36,271 nucleotides of DNA from Bacteroidota bacterium (GTDB lineage Bacteria > Bacteroidota > Bacteroidia > JABDFU01). The notes below the pieces were generated by a model that was not told the origin of the DNA, did no database searches, and saw nothing but the letters and a program-made list of their open reading frames with translations. Each line of letters begins with the position of its first letter. The first letter of the stretch is position 1. Shown here piece by piece: positions 1 to 7,888 of this stretch. Position numbers and translations under genes: made by a program. The stretch covers positions 1-36,271 of the forward strand of contig JABDFU010000018.1 in assembly GCA_013286385.1 (NCBI GenBank), read 5' to 3'.

Positions 1-1
1 T

Positions 2-271
2 TATCTGTATGTCCGCTCAGGAGACCTTAAACACATACGTGTAAGTCAATACAGCATGAGGGGGAAACTCAGAACCCGCAACGAATACCAATACGACGAT
101 AAAGAGGCAAGACGTATTCTCGAGTCTGATTGTTACACCAGCAAAAACACCCTGAACTATAAACAGATTTTCAGTTACAATCAGGCGGGGCTTCTGATCA
201 GAAGTAAAGCATATGATAAGAAGGGCAAATTGATTGCCGGATGGAAATATGAATATACCTCTTACCCGTAG
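2..271 (+). CDS. YD-repeat-like protein, C-terminal end (partial)
   Basis: The frame is open from the first bases of the window to a TAG at 269-271, so this is the 3' end of a gene that starts upstream; the ATG at 56 is internal and need not be the start. The visible 89 residues contain repeated aromatic-Asp/Asn-Gly motifs (YQYDDKEA, FSYNQAGL, KAYDKKGKL, WKYEY). These resemble the degenerate YD-type repeats of many Bacteroidota secreted or surface proteins and of the YwqK-like family. No catalytic motif is visible and no function can be given. The call of a real coding end is fairly safe; the family call is a resemblance only. Confidence 0.55.
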   Translation, partial: YLYVRSGDLKHIRVSQYSMRGKLRTRNEYQYDDKEARRILESDCYTSKNTLNYKQIFSYNQAGLLIRSKAYDKKGKLIAGWKYEYTSYP

Positions 272-420
272 CACAACAAAGACATGAAAACAATTACATT
301 ATGATGAAAAAGGCAAGACAACAGTTGAAGATTGCATTAAAAAAGACAAAAAGGGATTTTGGCCCAAAATGAGTGGGTGAAAAAGGGAGAGTTTACAAAA
401 TGAACAGGTCTGTTTTTACA
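272..420 (+). pseudogene. Possible decayed continuation of the YD-repeat-like gene
   Basis: This stretch has no intact reading frame, but short peptides such as YDEKGKTTVEDCIKKDKKGF and NEWVKKGEFTK appear in different frames one after another. Their style matches the upstream YD-like protein. It is read as a degenerate remnant or duplicate of that gene's end. Evidence is compositional only, and it could also be ordinary spacer DNA. Confidence 0.3.
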
Positions 421-512
421 TAACTCGCCAAAACATTAGTTTTTATAGTATATTTGGCGAAATATAATTTTTATAACTCGCCAAAACATTAGTTTTTATA
501 GTATATTTGGCG
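421..512 (+). repeat. Two direct repeats with inverted arms before the AAA ATPase gene (operator-like)
   Basis: A 39-nt sequence occurs identically at 421-459 and 474-512, a period of 53 nt. The similarity continues weakly on both sides (TTTTTA before, ATATAA after). Each copy begins TAACTCGCCAAA and ends TATTTGGCG, so CGCCAAA and TTTGGCG form a 7-bp inverted repeat around an AT-rich core. Each copy also carries TATATTTG (449-456 and 502-509), an exact fit to the Bacteroidota -7 box TAnnTTTG. The second box lies 22 nt before the ATPase ATG. The layout suggests a promoter with overlapping binding sites for a regulator, perhaps the ATPase itself; that role is inference. Confidence 0.7.
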
Positions 513-531
513 GGATATAAGCAAATGTCAG

Positions 532-1962
532 ATGGAGAAAATTATTGGAAGAGAGATTGAGAAATCCGTATTGTCACAAATTGAAAAATCAGGTGAGCCT
601 GAGTTGGTTGCCGTATATGGTCGCAGACGGGTTGGAAAAACCTTTCTGATCCGAAATACTTTTGTAAAACAATTGACATTTGAATTTTCCGGAATTCACA
701 ATGCCAGTTTTGATCAGCAACTTGAAAATTTCAGTTACACGCTTGCCAAAGTTACAGGAAGGGCATTTCCTGAAAAATTTACCAGCTGGATTCAGGCATT
801 TAAAATGCTGGAGGACTACCTTGAGCCGGTCATTAAGAATCAAAGAAAAGTGTTATTCTTTGATGAATTTCCATGGATCAATACTCCCCGATCCGGATTT
901 TTGCAGGCATTTGAGAATTTCTGGAATATGTGGGCTTCCCGCCAGAAAAATCTTATTGTTGTTATTTGTGGTTCTGCTGCTTCCTGGATGATACAAAAAG
1001 TAATTAATAATAAAGGAGGATTGCATAACCGGGTAACAAGAAAAATAAGGCTTTTACCTTTTACCCTCGGAGAAACGGAAGCTTTTTTCAGGGAAAGAAA
1101 AATAATTCTTGACCACTATCAGCTATTGGAACTTTATATGGCGATAGGCGGAATTCCTCAATACCTGAAGGAGGCCGGAAAAGGCGAAAGTGCCACTCAG
1201 GTTATTGACAGGGTCTGTTTTACAAAGGATGGTCTTTTACACGAAGAATTCAAAAATCTGTACCATTCTTTATTTGACCATGCGGGATACCATATGGAGA
1301 TTATAAGAGCTTTGGCTAAAATGGGTAAAGGACTTACCAGAGATGAAATCATAAAAACCTGCAAGCTAACTTCCGGTGGAAGAACCACCCTGCTGCTTGA
1401 TGAACTTACCGAATCAGGCTTTATTACCCCTTATATTCCTTTCGACAGAACGGCAAAGGATGTAATCTACAAGTTAACAGATGAATATTCCCGTTTTTAT
1501 ATAAAGTTCATAGAAAATACCCGGTCAAGAGGAAAAGGAACATGGATCAAGCTTTCTTCGGGGGCATCCTGGAAAAGCTGGAGCGGAAATGTTTTTGAAT
1601 GCATTTGTATGAAGCATACACTTCAATTGAAAAAAGCCCTGGGAATTGAAAACGTGCAGTCGGAGACATCTGTATGGCGATATAACCCACAGAAGGGCGA
1701 ACAAGGAGCACAAATAGATTTAGTAATCGATAGACGGGATTTATGCATTAATGTTTGCGAAATGAAGTTTTCTGCCGATGTTTTTGAAATCACTAAGGGT
1801 TACGCAAAAGAATTGGAAAATAAACTAAAAACATTCAGAACTGCCACAAATAGCCGAAAAACATTGTTTCTGACGATGATTACAACTCACGGAGTAAAAA
1901 ACAGTACGAATTACCCGAGTTTGGTTCAAAATGAAATCACGATGGAAGCATTGTTCAGATGA
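532..1962 (+). CDS. AAA ATPase with DUF234 (PD-(D/E)XK-like) C-terminal domain
   Basis: A 476-residue protein of the ATPase_2 plus DUF234 type, widespread in archaea and Bacteroidota and often horizontally spread. Walker A is GRRRVGKT (residues 30-37), Walker B VLFFDE (107-112), followed by a sensor-like strand ending CGSAASWM and the HNR motif (165-167) typical of the family. A winged-helix-like middle region follows. The C-terminal part has D396 followed by E410-x-K412, the spacing of a PD-(D/E)XK nuclease core. The biological role of the family is not established; a nucleic-acid-related or defence function is possible. The ATG at 532 is preceded by a tandem repeat with promoter-like boxes, not by a Shine-Dalgarno sequence. 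Its stop overlaps the stop of the opposing helicase gene by 8 nt. Family call is confident, function is not. Confidence 0.88.
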   Translation: MEKIIGREIEKSVLSQIEKSGEPELVAVYGRRRVGKTFLIRNTFVKQLTFEFSGIHNASFDQQLENFSYTLAKVTGRAFPEKFTSWIQAFKMLEDYLEPVIKNQRKVLFFDEFPWINTPRSGFLQAFENFWNMWASRQKNLIVVICGSAASWMIQKVINNKGGLHNRVTRKIRLLPFTLGETEAFFRERKIILDHYQLLELYMAIGGIPQYLKEAGKGESATQVIDRVCFTKDGLLHEEFKNLYHSLFDHAGYHMEIIRALAKMGKGLTRDEIIKTCKLTSGGRTTLLLDELTESGFITPYIPFDRTAKDVIYKLTDEYSRFYIKFIENTRSRGKGTWIKLSSGASWKSWSGNVFECICMKHTLQLKKALGIENVQSETSVWRYNPQKGEQGAQIDLVIDRRDLCINVCEMKFSADVFEITKGYAKELENKLKTFRTATNSRKTLFLTMITTHGVKNSTNYPSLVQNEITMEALFR

Positions 1963-3460
1963 ATTCCTCTTCCCCGAAAAATTCTTTATTGAAATTAACC
2001 AGGTAAAGTTTTTTTGAGGCGCGGGTGATGGCGGTGTAGAGCCAGCGCAGGAATTCGATGTTCATCATCTCTTTCGTGAGGTAGCCCTGGTCGACGAAGA
2101 CGGTTTCCCATTGTCCGCCCTGTGCTTTGTGGCAGGTGATGGCGTAGGCGAATTTAACCTGAAGGGCATTGTAATAAGGGTCTTTTTTGAGGCCAGTCTG
2201 GCGTTTACGCCGGTCGGGCACATCGGAGTAATCTTTTAAAACTTCCTCGTAGAGTTTTTTGTTTTGCTCGCTGGTGAGGGAGGGCGTTTCGGCGGCAATA
2301 GTGTCCAGAATGAGTTTTACTTCAAGTGGCGGCGCTGAGGGGTAATCGACCATTCTGATTTTTGCGTCTGCAAAACGAAAACCGTACAATTCTTTTGCTG
2401 AACCGACGCTCAGAACCTCGACAATGTCTCCGTTGGCAATAAAACCGGCAACGGAATCATCGGGGAGCCAATGGTAATTGTTTTTGACCACCATCATGTA
2501 ATCTCCGGCTGAGATTTCACTTTCCTGCCAGCGGATCCTGGCGCGGATTTGCTGGTTATACTGGTTGGCCCTTTTGTTGGAACGGCAGATGACGGCCGTG
2601 CCTTCAACTCCAAAATTGCTGTACGAAGTGTTTAAGGCATCTTCGAGATCGTTTCCGCTCAGGCGGACAATGTCTTTGAAATACGCTGTTGTGAGTCGGG
2701 GTGTTTGTATGCCGCCTTGGGCATTTCTCTGAGAATTTACATGGGCGTTCTCTGGTGAATTCAGTTGGGCAATCAATTCCCTGATCTGAGTGGCGTTGAC
2801 CAATATGCCGGATTCGGCCTGTTGGCGGACCACATCGGTTAATTCGATGCTGTCCAATGTAAAGGAATAAGCATGTTTCAGGTGATCGGTATCCAGAGCC
2901 GGGCTGATGCTTAATCCGACCGGCGGGAGCTGGGCCGTGTCCCCAATGAGAATAAGTTTGCAATTTGAACCGGCAGAAACATAACGCACCAGATCGTCCA
3001 GCAGGCTGGATTGATCGGAGAAACTGCCGCTAAGTCCTCCTCCTGCAGAGATCATGGAGGCTTCATCTACGATGAACAGAGTATGGGTGTGCAGATTGGG
3101 TTGGAGCACGAAGCGTCCGATGCCATCTGCATTGATCATGCGTTTGTATATTTTTTTGTGAATGGTGTAGGCTGGTTTGCCTGAGTAATTGGAAAGGACT
3201 TTTGCTGCGCGTCCGGTAGGGGCAAGGAGCACAGATTTCTGGTTGATGGCTGGCAGGCAATTGATGAGGGCGCCTATGAGCGTTGTTTTGCCAGTACCGG
3301 CATAGCCTTTCAGTACGAACACAGTTGCATTTTCTTTACCAGCAGCGCCTTCTTTAAGTGTACAGAAGCCGGAAATTTTGCTGATGAGCCTGGACTGCCC
3401 TGGTGTGGGCGAGTGGGGAAACTGGCCCAGCAGGATAGTTTTGAATTCGGATTCGTTCAC
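1955..3460 (-). CDS. RecD/Dda-like superfamily 1 ATP-dependent DNA helicase
   Basis: Superfamily 1B helicase of about 501 residues. From the GTG start: Walker A GYAGTGKT at about 52-59, motif II DEAS at 132-135, motif III GDTAQLPPVG from 173, and the C-terminal UvrD_C_2 block (ITCHKAQGGQW ... YTAITRASKKLYL) at about 440-487. It is short and lacks the RecD N-terminal interaction domain, like the stand-alone AAA/RecD helicases of Bacteroidota. The GTG at 3458-3460 is preferred: the protein then begins just before the conserved F-P-H-S-P-T-P-G-Q helix, and a -7-like box (TACCTTTA) lies 4 nt upstream. An in-frame ATG at 3496 would add 12 residues and overlap the start of the divergent gene. Likely acts in DNA repair or replication restart; the exact role is unknown. 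Confidence 0.9.
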   Translation of the reverse strand: MNESEFKTILLGQFPHSPTPGQSRLISKISGFCTLKEGAAGKENATVFVLKGYAGTGKTTLIGALINCLPAINQKSVLLAPTGRAAKVLSNYSGKPAYTIHKKIYKRMINADGIGRFVLQPNLHTHTLFIVDEASMISAGGGLSGSFSDQSSLLDDLVRYVSAGSNCKLILIGDTAQLPPVGLSISPALDTDHLKHAYSFTLDSIELTDVVRQQAESGILVNATQIRELIAQLNSPENAHVNSQRNAQGGIQTPRLTTAYFKDIVRLSGNDLEDALNTSYSNFGVEGTAVICRSNKRANQYNQQIRARIRWQESEISAGDYMMVVKNNYHWLPDDSVAGFIANGDIVEVLSVGSAKELYGFRFADAKIRMVDYPSAPPLEVKLILDTIAAETPSLTSEQNKKLYEEVLKDYSDVPDRRKRQTGLKKDPYYNALQVKFAYAITCHKAQGGQWETVFVDQGYLTKEMMNIEFLRWLYTAITRASKKLYLVNFNKEFFGEEEFI

Positions 3461-3494
3461 CCCGTAAAGGTATATTTTTGTAGTTTTGCCGGAC
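3461..3494. promoter_or_regulatory. Compact divergent promoter region, helicase / DUF3822
   Basis: Only 34 nt separate the two chosen start codons. On the minus strand TACCTTTA (3472 to 3465) precedes the GTG by 4 nt. On the plus strand TAGTTTTG (3481-3488), an exact TAnnTTTG box, precedes the ATG at 3495 by 6 nt; TATTTTTG at 3473-3480 is an alternative. No convincing -33 element is seen for either. If these boxes are used, both transcripts would start at or near the start codon. Confidence 0.45.
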
Positions 3495-4376
3495 ATGAAT
3501 GTTATCGACAGCGACAACAGGATTTCAAGGGCTCACAGTCTGGTGGATGATTTATTTGACGGGAATCAGACCCGGAATTACCAGCTGGCGATTCGCCTGG
3601 GTACTGACGGAATTTCTGCGGCGGTCTGGGATGATGTGTTCAATAAAATTCTTGCCGTAGAGCAGTTTTCTTTTCAAAAGGTTTTCAATGTGAATGTACT
3701 TCTGAATCTCAGTACTGCCGCTATACGGCAGTCTCAGGTTCTCGGAAGTTCCTATAAAAAAGTTTCCCTGTCGCTCGTCAATCAGAAATCGACCCTCGTT
3801 CCCAATGCTTTGTTCGATTCGGGAGAAAAGGAGGCTTTGTTGAAATTCAACCATGTTCTTGAAAGCGGGGAAATCACCGCTATCGACAACTTGTCCAATC
3901 TGGATGCGAAAAATATCTACGCCTATTCTGAGGTGGTAGGAAAATCATTTCAGGAACTCTATCCAGGGCTGAAAATCAATCATTTTTCAAGCCCTCTTAT
4001 TGAATCGGCATTGCTCCGGTATAAAAACAAAGAAGCGGTTTCGGTTGTCGTCCATGTTCAAAATTCTTTTGAGCAGATTCTGGTTGTCAAGTCAGGCAAA
4101 CTGACTTTTTACAATTGTTTTGTTTTTCATACGGCCGAGGATTTTATTTATTATTTACTGTTTGTATTTGAGCAGTTGCAACTGAATCCCGAATCTACTG
4201 ATGTTGAACTCATGGGTGAACTGGACAAAAAATCCCCGGCCTGGCAGCTGGCTTACAATTATGTGCGGAATGTGAGATTTGCCGATCAGCCGGATTCTTT
4301 TGAATACAGTTTTAAGCTGGCCTCACTGCCTAAACACAGGTATTGCAGCCTGTACGCACAATTTTTACTTTCCTGA
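3495..4376 (+). CDS. DUF3822 family protein
   Basis: About 293 residues. It resembles the Bacteroidota-specific DUF3822 family, which usually sits directly upstream of rsmD, as here. The fold has been compared with ASKHA/actin-type ATPases, but I see no clear nucleotide-binding motif. There is no signal peptide and no membrane segment, so it should be cytoplasmic. The start is set at ATG 3495 (MNVIDSDN); a TTG at 3486 is in frame but lies inside the probable -7 box. The next gene starts 4 nt after the stop, so the two are probably co-transcribed. No function is known. Confidence 0.8.
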   Translation: MNVIDSDNRISRAHSLVDDLFDGNQTRNYQLAIRLGTDGISAAVWDDVFNKILAVEQFSFQKVFNVNVLLNLSTAAIRQSQVLGSSYKKVSLSLVNQKSTLVPNALFDSGEKEALLKFNHVLESGEITAIDNLSNLDAKNIYAYSEVVGKSFQELYPGLKINHFSSPLIESALLRYKNKEAVSVVVHVQNSFEQILVVKSGKLTFYNCFVFHTAEDFIYYLLFVFEQLQLNPESTDVELMGELDKKSPAWQLAYNYVRNVRFADQPDSFEYSFKLASLPKHRYCSLYAQFLLS

Positions 4377-4380
4377 AGGC

Positions 4381-4953
4381 ATGCGCATAGTCGGAGGAAC
4401 ACATAGGGGCAGGACGTTTTATCCTCCAAAAAATCTGCCTGTACGCCCCACTACTGATTTTGGTAAGGAAGCGTTGTTCAATATTTTAGCTAACCGCGTC
4501 GCATTCGAATCTGTTCATGCGCTTGATCTGTTTTGCGGTACCGGCAGCATCAGTTATGAATTGGCTTCCCGGGGTTGTACTGCTGTTACGGCTGTGGACG
4601 AAGATTATGCCTGTTGTGCTTTTGTAAAGAAAACTTCAGACGAATTCGGATTGGATGGTATTAAAGTGATTAAAAATGAGGTTTTTCGGTTTTTGAAAAA
4701 CGAAAAAAAGCAGTTTGATCTGATTTTCGCTGATCCCCCTTATGAATTCAGGGATACTTCGAAACTTCCGGAACTTATTTTCGGATCGGATCTTTTAAAA
4801 CCGGATGGATTGCTTATCATTGAACATCCGGCGGAACTGAACTTTGAAAAGGAAACGTTTTTTCTGGAAAAGCGTAACTACAGCAAGGTAAATTTCAGCT
4901 TGTTAAAAAAAAGGTTTGAAAAAGGCTTAAAAAATGACAGGACAGGACAGTAA
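4381..4953 (+). CDS. rsmD: 16S rRNA (guanine966-N2)-methyltransferase RsmD
   Basis: A Rossmann-fold SAM-dependent methyltransferase of 190 residues, the normal size for RsmD, which methylates G966 of 16S rRNA in the small subunit. It shows the N-terminal MRIVGGTHRGR segment that contacts RNA, the SAM loop LDLFCGTGSISYELASRG (about residues 45-62) and the catalytic DPPY tetrapeptide in FADPPYEF. The frame is open upstream through the end of the DUF3822 gene, but ATG 4381 matches the conserved family start. It overlaps the following transporter gene by 20 nt, pointing to an operon of DUF3822, rsmD and the CDF transporter. Confidence 0.94.
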   Translation: MRIVGGTHRGRTFYPPKNLPVRPTTDFGKEALFNILANRVAFESVHALDLFCGTGSISYELASRGCTAVTAVDEDYACCAFVKKTSDEFGLDGIKVIKNEVFRFLKNEKKQFDLIFADPPYEFRDTSKLPELIFGSDLLKPDGLLIIEHPAELNFEKETFFLEKRNYSKVNFSLLKKRFEKGLKNDRTGQ

Positions 4954-5926
4954 ACTGAAAATTAAAAGCCTTTGGTTAACCCTGACCATCACTTTTGTGC
5001 TCACGGGCATTAAGTTTTTTGCTTTTTTTCTGACTCATTCGAATGCGGTATTAACAGATGCCCTTGAGTCGATTATCAATATATTAGCCGGTACATTTGC
5101 CTTGTTCAGCATTTACTATGCTTCAAAGCCACGGGACGAGGATCATCCTTACGGGCATGGGAAAATCGAATTTGTATCTGCAGGATTTGAAGGGGGCCTT
5201 GTTTTTTTTACAGGTATTTATCTGATCTGGAATGCGGTTTCGGGATTTTTCAGACCTGCACAGCTTCAGGCATTGGATATCGGAATTGCACTATCGGCGT
5301 TTACCGGATTTGCGAATTTTCTGATGGGCCGGCTCTTGGTGCGAAGAGGCAAAAGGTATCATTCCATCACGCTGATTGCAGACGGAAGACATTTGATTAC
5401 CGATACCGTTTCCAGCGCAGGGGTAATCATCGGATTAAGCATTATTTATTTTACAGGTTTGCAGTGGCTGGATAATCTGGTGGCGGTTATTCTTGGATTT
5501 ATTATTCTGCGTACGGGCTATCAGTTGATGAGGGAATCCCTGACGGGTCTGTTGGATGAGGCAGATACGGAAAAGATAAATCTGCTGGTTGAAATTTTGA
5601 ACAAAAACCGAAGGGAAAAATGGGTTGATATTCATAAACTCAGGGTTTTAAAATACGGAAGTCAACTGCATGTGGATTGCCATGTGACCCTTCCCTGGTA
5701 TGATACTCTGGAAGAGGCGCATCAGGAGGTTGTTTTGGTGGAGAAGCTTATCCGTGAAAATGCCGGAATCGACGTGGAATTTTTTATCCATTCGGATCCC
5801 TGTATTCCCCCTGAATCCTGTACGGTTTGCATTCTGGCCGGATGCAAGCACCGGAAGGCCGAATTAACGAACAGGCTGGAATGGACAGTAAAGAATATGC
5901 TTCCGGATAAAAAGCATGGGCTGTAG
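4934..5926 (+). CDS. Cation diffusion facilitator (CDF) family metal transporter
   Basis: A 330-residue inner membrane protein with about six transmembrane helices and a cytoplasmic C-terminal domain, the usual CDF plan for proton-coupled efflux of divalent metals (Zn, Fe, Mn or Cd). The basic segment after TM2 (KPRDEDHPYGHGKIEF) is characteristic. Transport-site residues in TM5 are H153 and D157. The matching TM2 positions are E45 and N49, where the zinc transporter YiiP has D45 and D49, so metal preference may differ. The C-terminal tail has a Cys cluster (DPCIPPESCTVCILAGCKH) that could bind metal. The ATG lies inside the end of rsmD (20-nt overlap), implying translational coupling. Substrate cannot be decided from sequence. 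Confidence 0.92.
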   Translation: MTGQDSKLKIKSLWLTLTITFVLTGIKFFAFFLTHSNAVLTDALESIINILAGTFALFSIYYASKPRDEDHPYGHGKIEFVSAGFEGGLVFFTGIYLIWNAVSGFFRPAQLQALDIGIALSAFTGFANFLMGRLLVRRGKRYHSITLIADGRHLITDTVSSAGVIIGLSIIYFTGLQWLDNLVAVILGFIILRTGYQLMRESLTGLLDEADTEKINLLVEILNKNRREKWVDIHKLRVLKYGSQLHVDCHVTLPWYDTLEEAHQEVVLVEKLIRENAGIDVEFFIHSDPCIPPESCTVCILAGCKHRKAELTNRLEWTVKNMLPDKKHGL

Positions 5927-5974
5927 GCGGTTTTGATGTATCTTCGCGAAAATGTTTTATTTCCGGTTTAAATC

Positions 5975-7876
5975 ATGTTTCCTAAGTACGATGTCATAGT
6001 TGTTGGGGCCGGCCACGCCGGTTGCGAAGCAGCAGCTGCAGCTGCCAATCTGGGCTCCAAGGTGCTTTTGGTTACGATGAATATGCAGACCATTGCCCAA
6101 ATGAGTTGCAATCCGGCTATGGGAGGTATTGCCAAGGGGCAGATTGTACGTGAAATTGATGCCCTTGGAGGCTATTCGGGAATCGTAAGCGACAAAAGCG
6201 CCATACAGTTTCGTATGCTCAACCGGTCGAAAGGTCCTGCTATGTGGAGTCCCCGGACTCAGAATGACCGGGAGCTTTTTTCGGCTGAATGGCGTAAACG
6301 TCTCGAACAAACACCTAATGTGGACTTTTTCCAGGAAATGGTAAAAGGATTGTTAATTGAAAAAGACGAGGCAGACGGGATGCGTGTTGCAGGGGTGGTT
6401 ACGGGCATGGGCATTGAGATTCAGGCCCGCAGTGTGGTCCTCACCAACGGAACCTTTTTGAATGGACTCATCCATATCGGGGATAAGCAATTCGGAGGAG
6501 GGCGTACAGGGGAAAAAGCGGCTCATGGGATTACAGAGCAATTGGTCAGTCTGGGTTTTGAAAGCGGCAGAATGAAGACGGGAACACCTCCACGAATTGA
6601 CGGGCGATCCCTGGATTATACAAAAATGGAAATTCAGAATGGGGATACTGAGCCCTGCAAATTTTCTTTTCTGGACAACACCTCTCCTTTGGAGAAAACT
6701 TCGACAAGTCAGCGAAAACAGCACAATTGCTGGATAACTTATACCAATGAAGCGGTTCACGAAGTTTTAAAAACCGGTTTTGAAAAATCACCCATGTTTA
6801 CCGGCCGGATCAAGGGCCTGGGACCTCGCTATTGTCCGTCGATTGAGGACAAGATCACCCGTTTTGCTGAGCGGGAGCGCCATCAGTTATTTGTGGAACC
6901 CGAGGGCTGGGAAACAGTGGAAATGTATCTGAACGGATTTTCGACATCGCTTCCGGAGGATGTTCAATACGAAGCACTCACCAAAATAGCGGGTTTTGAA
7001 AAAGTAAAACTTTTCAGACCGGGATATGCCATTGAATACGATTATTTTCCGCCCCAGCAACTGCATCTGACACTGGAAACAAAACTTGTGCAACACTTGT
7101 ATTTTGCCGGTCAGATCAATGGTACAACCGGATATGAGGAAGCTGCCTGCCAGGGATTGATGGCAGGTATCAACGCTCATCTGAAACTGAATGACCGGGC
7201 GCCGTTTATTTTGCAACGCTCGGAAGCCTATATCGGAGTATTGATTGATGATCTGGTAACCAAAGGAACCGAGGAGCCTTACCGGATGTTTACTTCCCGC
7301 GCCGAATACCGGATACTGCTGCGTCAGGACAACGCCGATATGCGGTTGACTCCAAAATCTTTTGAGCTGGGACTGGCCAGTGAAGATCGCTATAAAAAAG
7401 TGCAGGAAAAAGTAAAGCAATGCCATGAAGTAATGCGGTATTTCAAGACCGAGAGTATTGAACCCTTTGAAATCAATCCGGTTCTGGAAGCCATAGGTTC
7501 TAGCCCACTGACACAAAAAGTAAAATTATTCAGTGTGCTTTCGCGTCCGAATCTGACGATGATTGACTTCAGCCTGTATTGCAACAGAGTAAAGGAGTTT
7601 CTGCAACTTTATCGTTGGGACAGTATAGAACAGGCTGAAATTCTGATGAAATACGAAGGGTATATTTCAAAGGAAAGCGAATTGGCTGACAAAATGCAAC
7701 GACTGGAGGATTTGGTATTGCACGAGGATTTTAATTATATGGAACTGGGCTCACTTTCTTCAGAAGCCCGGGAAAAACTTTCAAAAGTAAAACCCCGGAC
7801 CATAGGACAGGCTTCCCGGATCAGCGGGGTGAGTCCTGCGGATATTTCTATCCTGATGGTCTACCTGGGTCGGTAA
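5975..7876 (+). CDS. mnmG: tRNA uridine 5-carboxymethylaminomethyl modification enzyme MnmG (GidA)
   Basis: FAD-dependent large subunit of the MnmE-MnmG complex, which makes the cmnm5 group on wobble uridine 34 of certain tRNAs using glycine, methylene-THF and NADH. The length of 633 residues is typical. The N-terminal dinucleotide fold VIVVGAGHAGCEAA (about 5-18) binds FAD. Further conserved blocks are AMGGIAKG, GTFLNG, GGGRTGE, CPSIEDK and, near the C-terminus, YKGY-like sequence and ISGVSPADISILMVYL, the helical end that contacts MnmE. ATG 5975 fits the standard start MFPxYDVIVVG. The 48-nt gap before it contains TATCTTCG (5939-5946), a weak -7 box. mgtE follows after 12 nt. Confidence 0.97.
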   Translation: MFPKYDVIVVGAGHAGCEAAAAAANLGSKVLLVTMNMQTIAQMSCNPAMGGIAKGQIVREIDALGGYSGIVSDKSAIQFRMLNRSKGPAMWSPRTQNDRELFSAEWRKRLEQTPNVDFFQEMVKGLLIEKDEADGMRVAGVVTGMGIEIQARSVVLTNGTFLNGLIHIGDKQFGGGRTGEKAAHGITEQLVSLGFESGRMKTGTPPRIDGRSLDYTKMEIQNGDTEPCKFSFLDNTSPLEKTSTSQRKQHNCWITYTNEAVHEVLKTGFEKSPMFTGRIKGLGPRYCPSIEDKITRFAERERHQLFVEPEGWETVEMYLNGFSTSLPEDVQYEALTKIAGFEKVKLFRPGYAIEYDYFPPQQLHLTLETKLVQHLYFAGQINGTTGYEEAACQGLMAGINAHLKLNDRAPFILQRSEAYIGVLIDDLVTKGTEEPYRMFTSRAEYRILLRQDNADMRLTPKSFELGLASEDRYKKVQEKVKQCHEVMRYFKTESIEPFEINPVLEAIGSSPLTQKVKLFSVLSRPNLTMIDFSLYCNRVKEFLQLYRWDSIEQAEILMKYEGYISKESELADKMQRLEDLVLHEDFNYMELGSLSSEAREKLSKVKPRTIGQASRISGVSPADISILMVYLGR

Positions 7877-7888
7877 AATAGTTGGGCT

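Noticed and set aside
421-512. Short CRISPR-like array
   Set aside because: There are only two copies, no further spacers and no cas genes; the inverted arms and promoter boxes fit an operator better.
3486-3494. TTG 3486 as start of the DUF3822 protein
   Set aside because: It lies within the probable -7 box, and the ATG at 3495 in the same frame is the better start.
6887-7516. 209-codon minus-strand frame over mnmG
   Set aside because: It is antisense to conserved mnmG sequence and its translation shows no recognisable domain.
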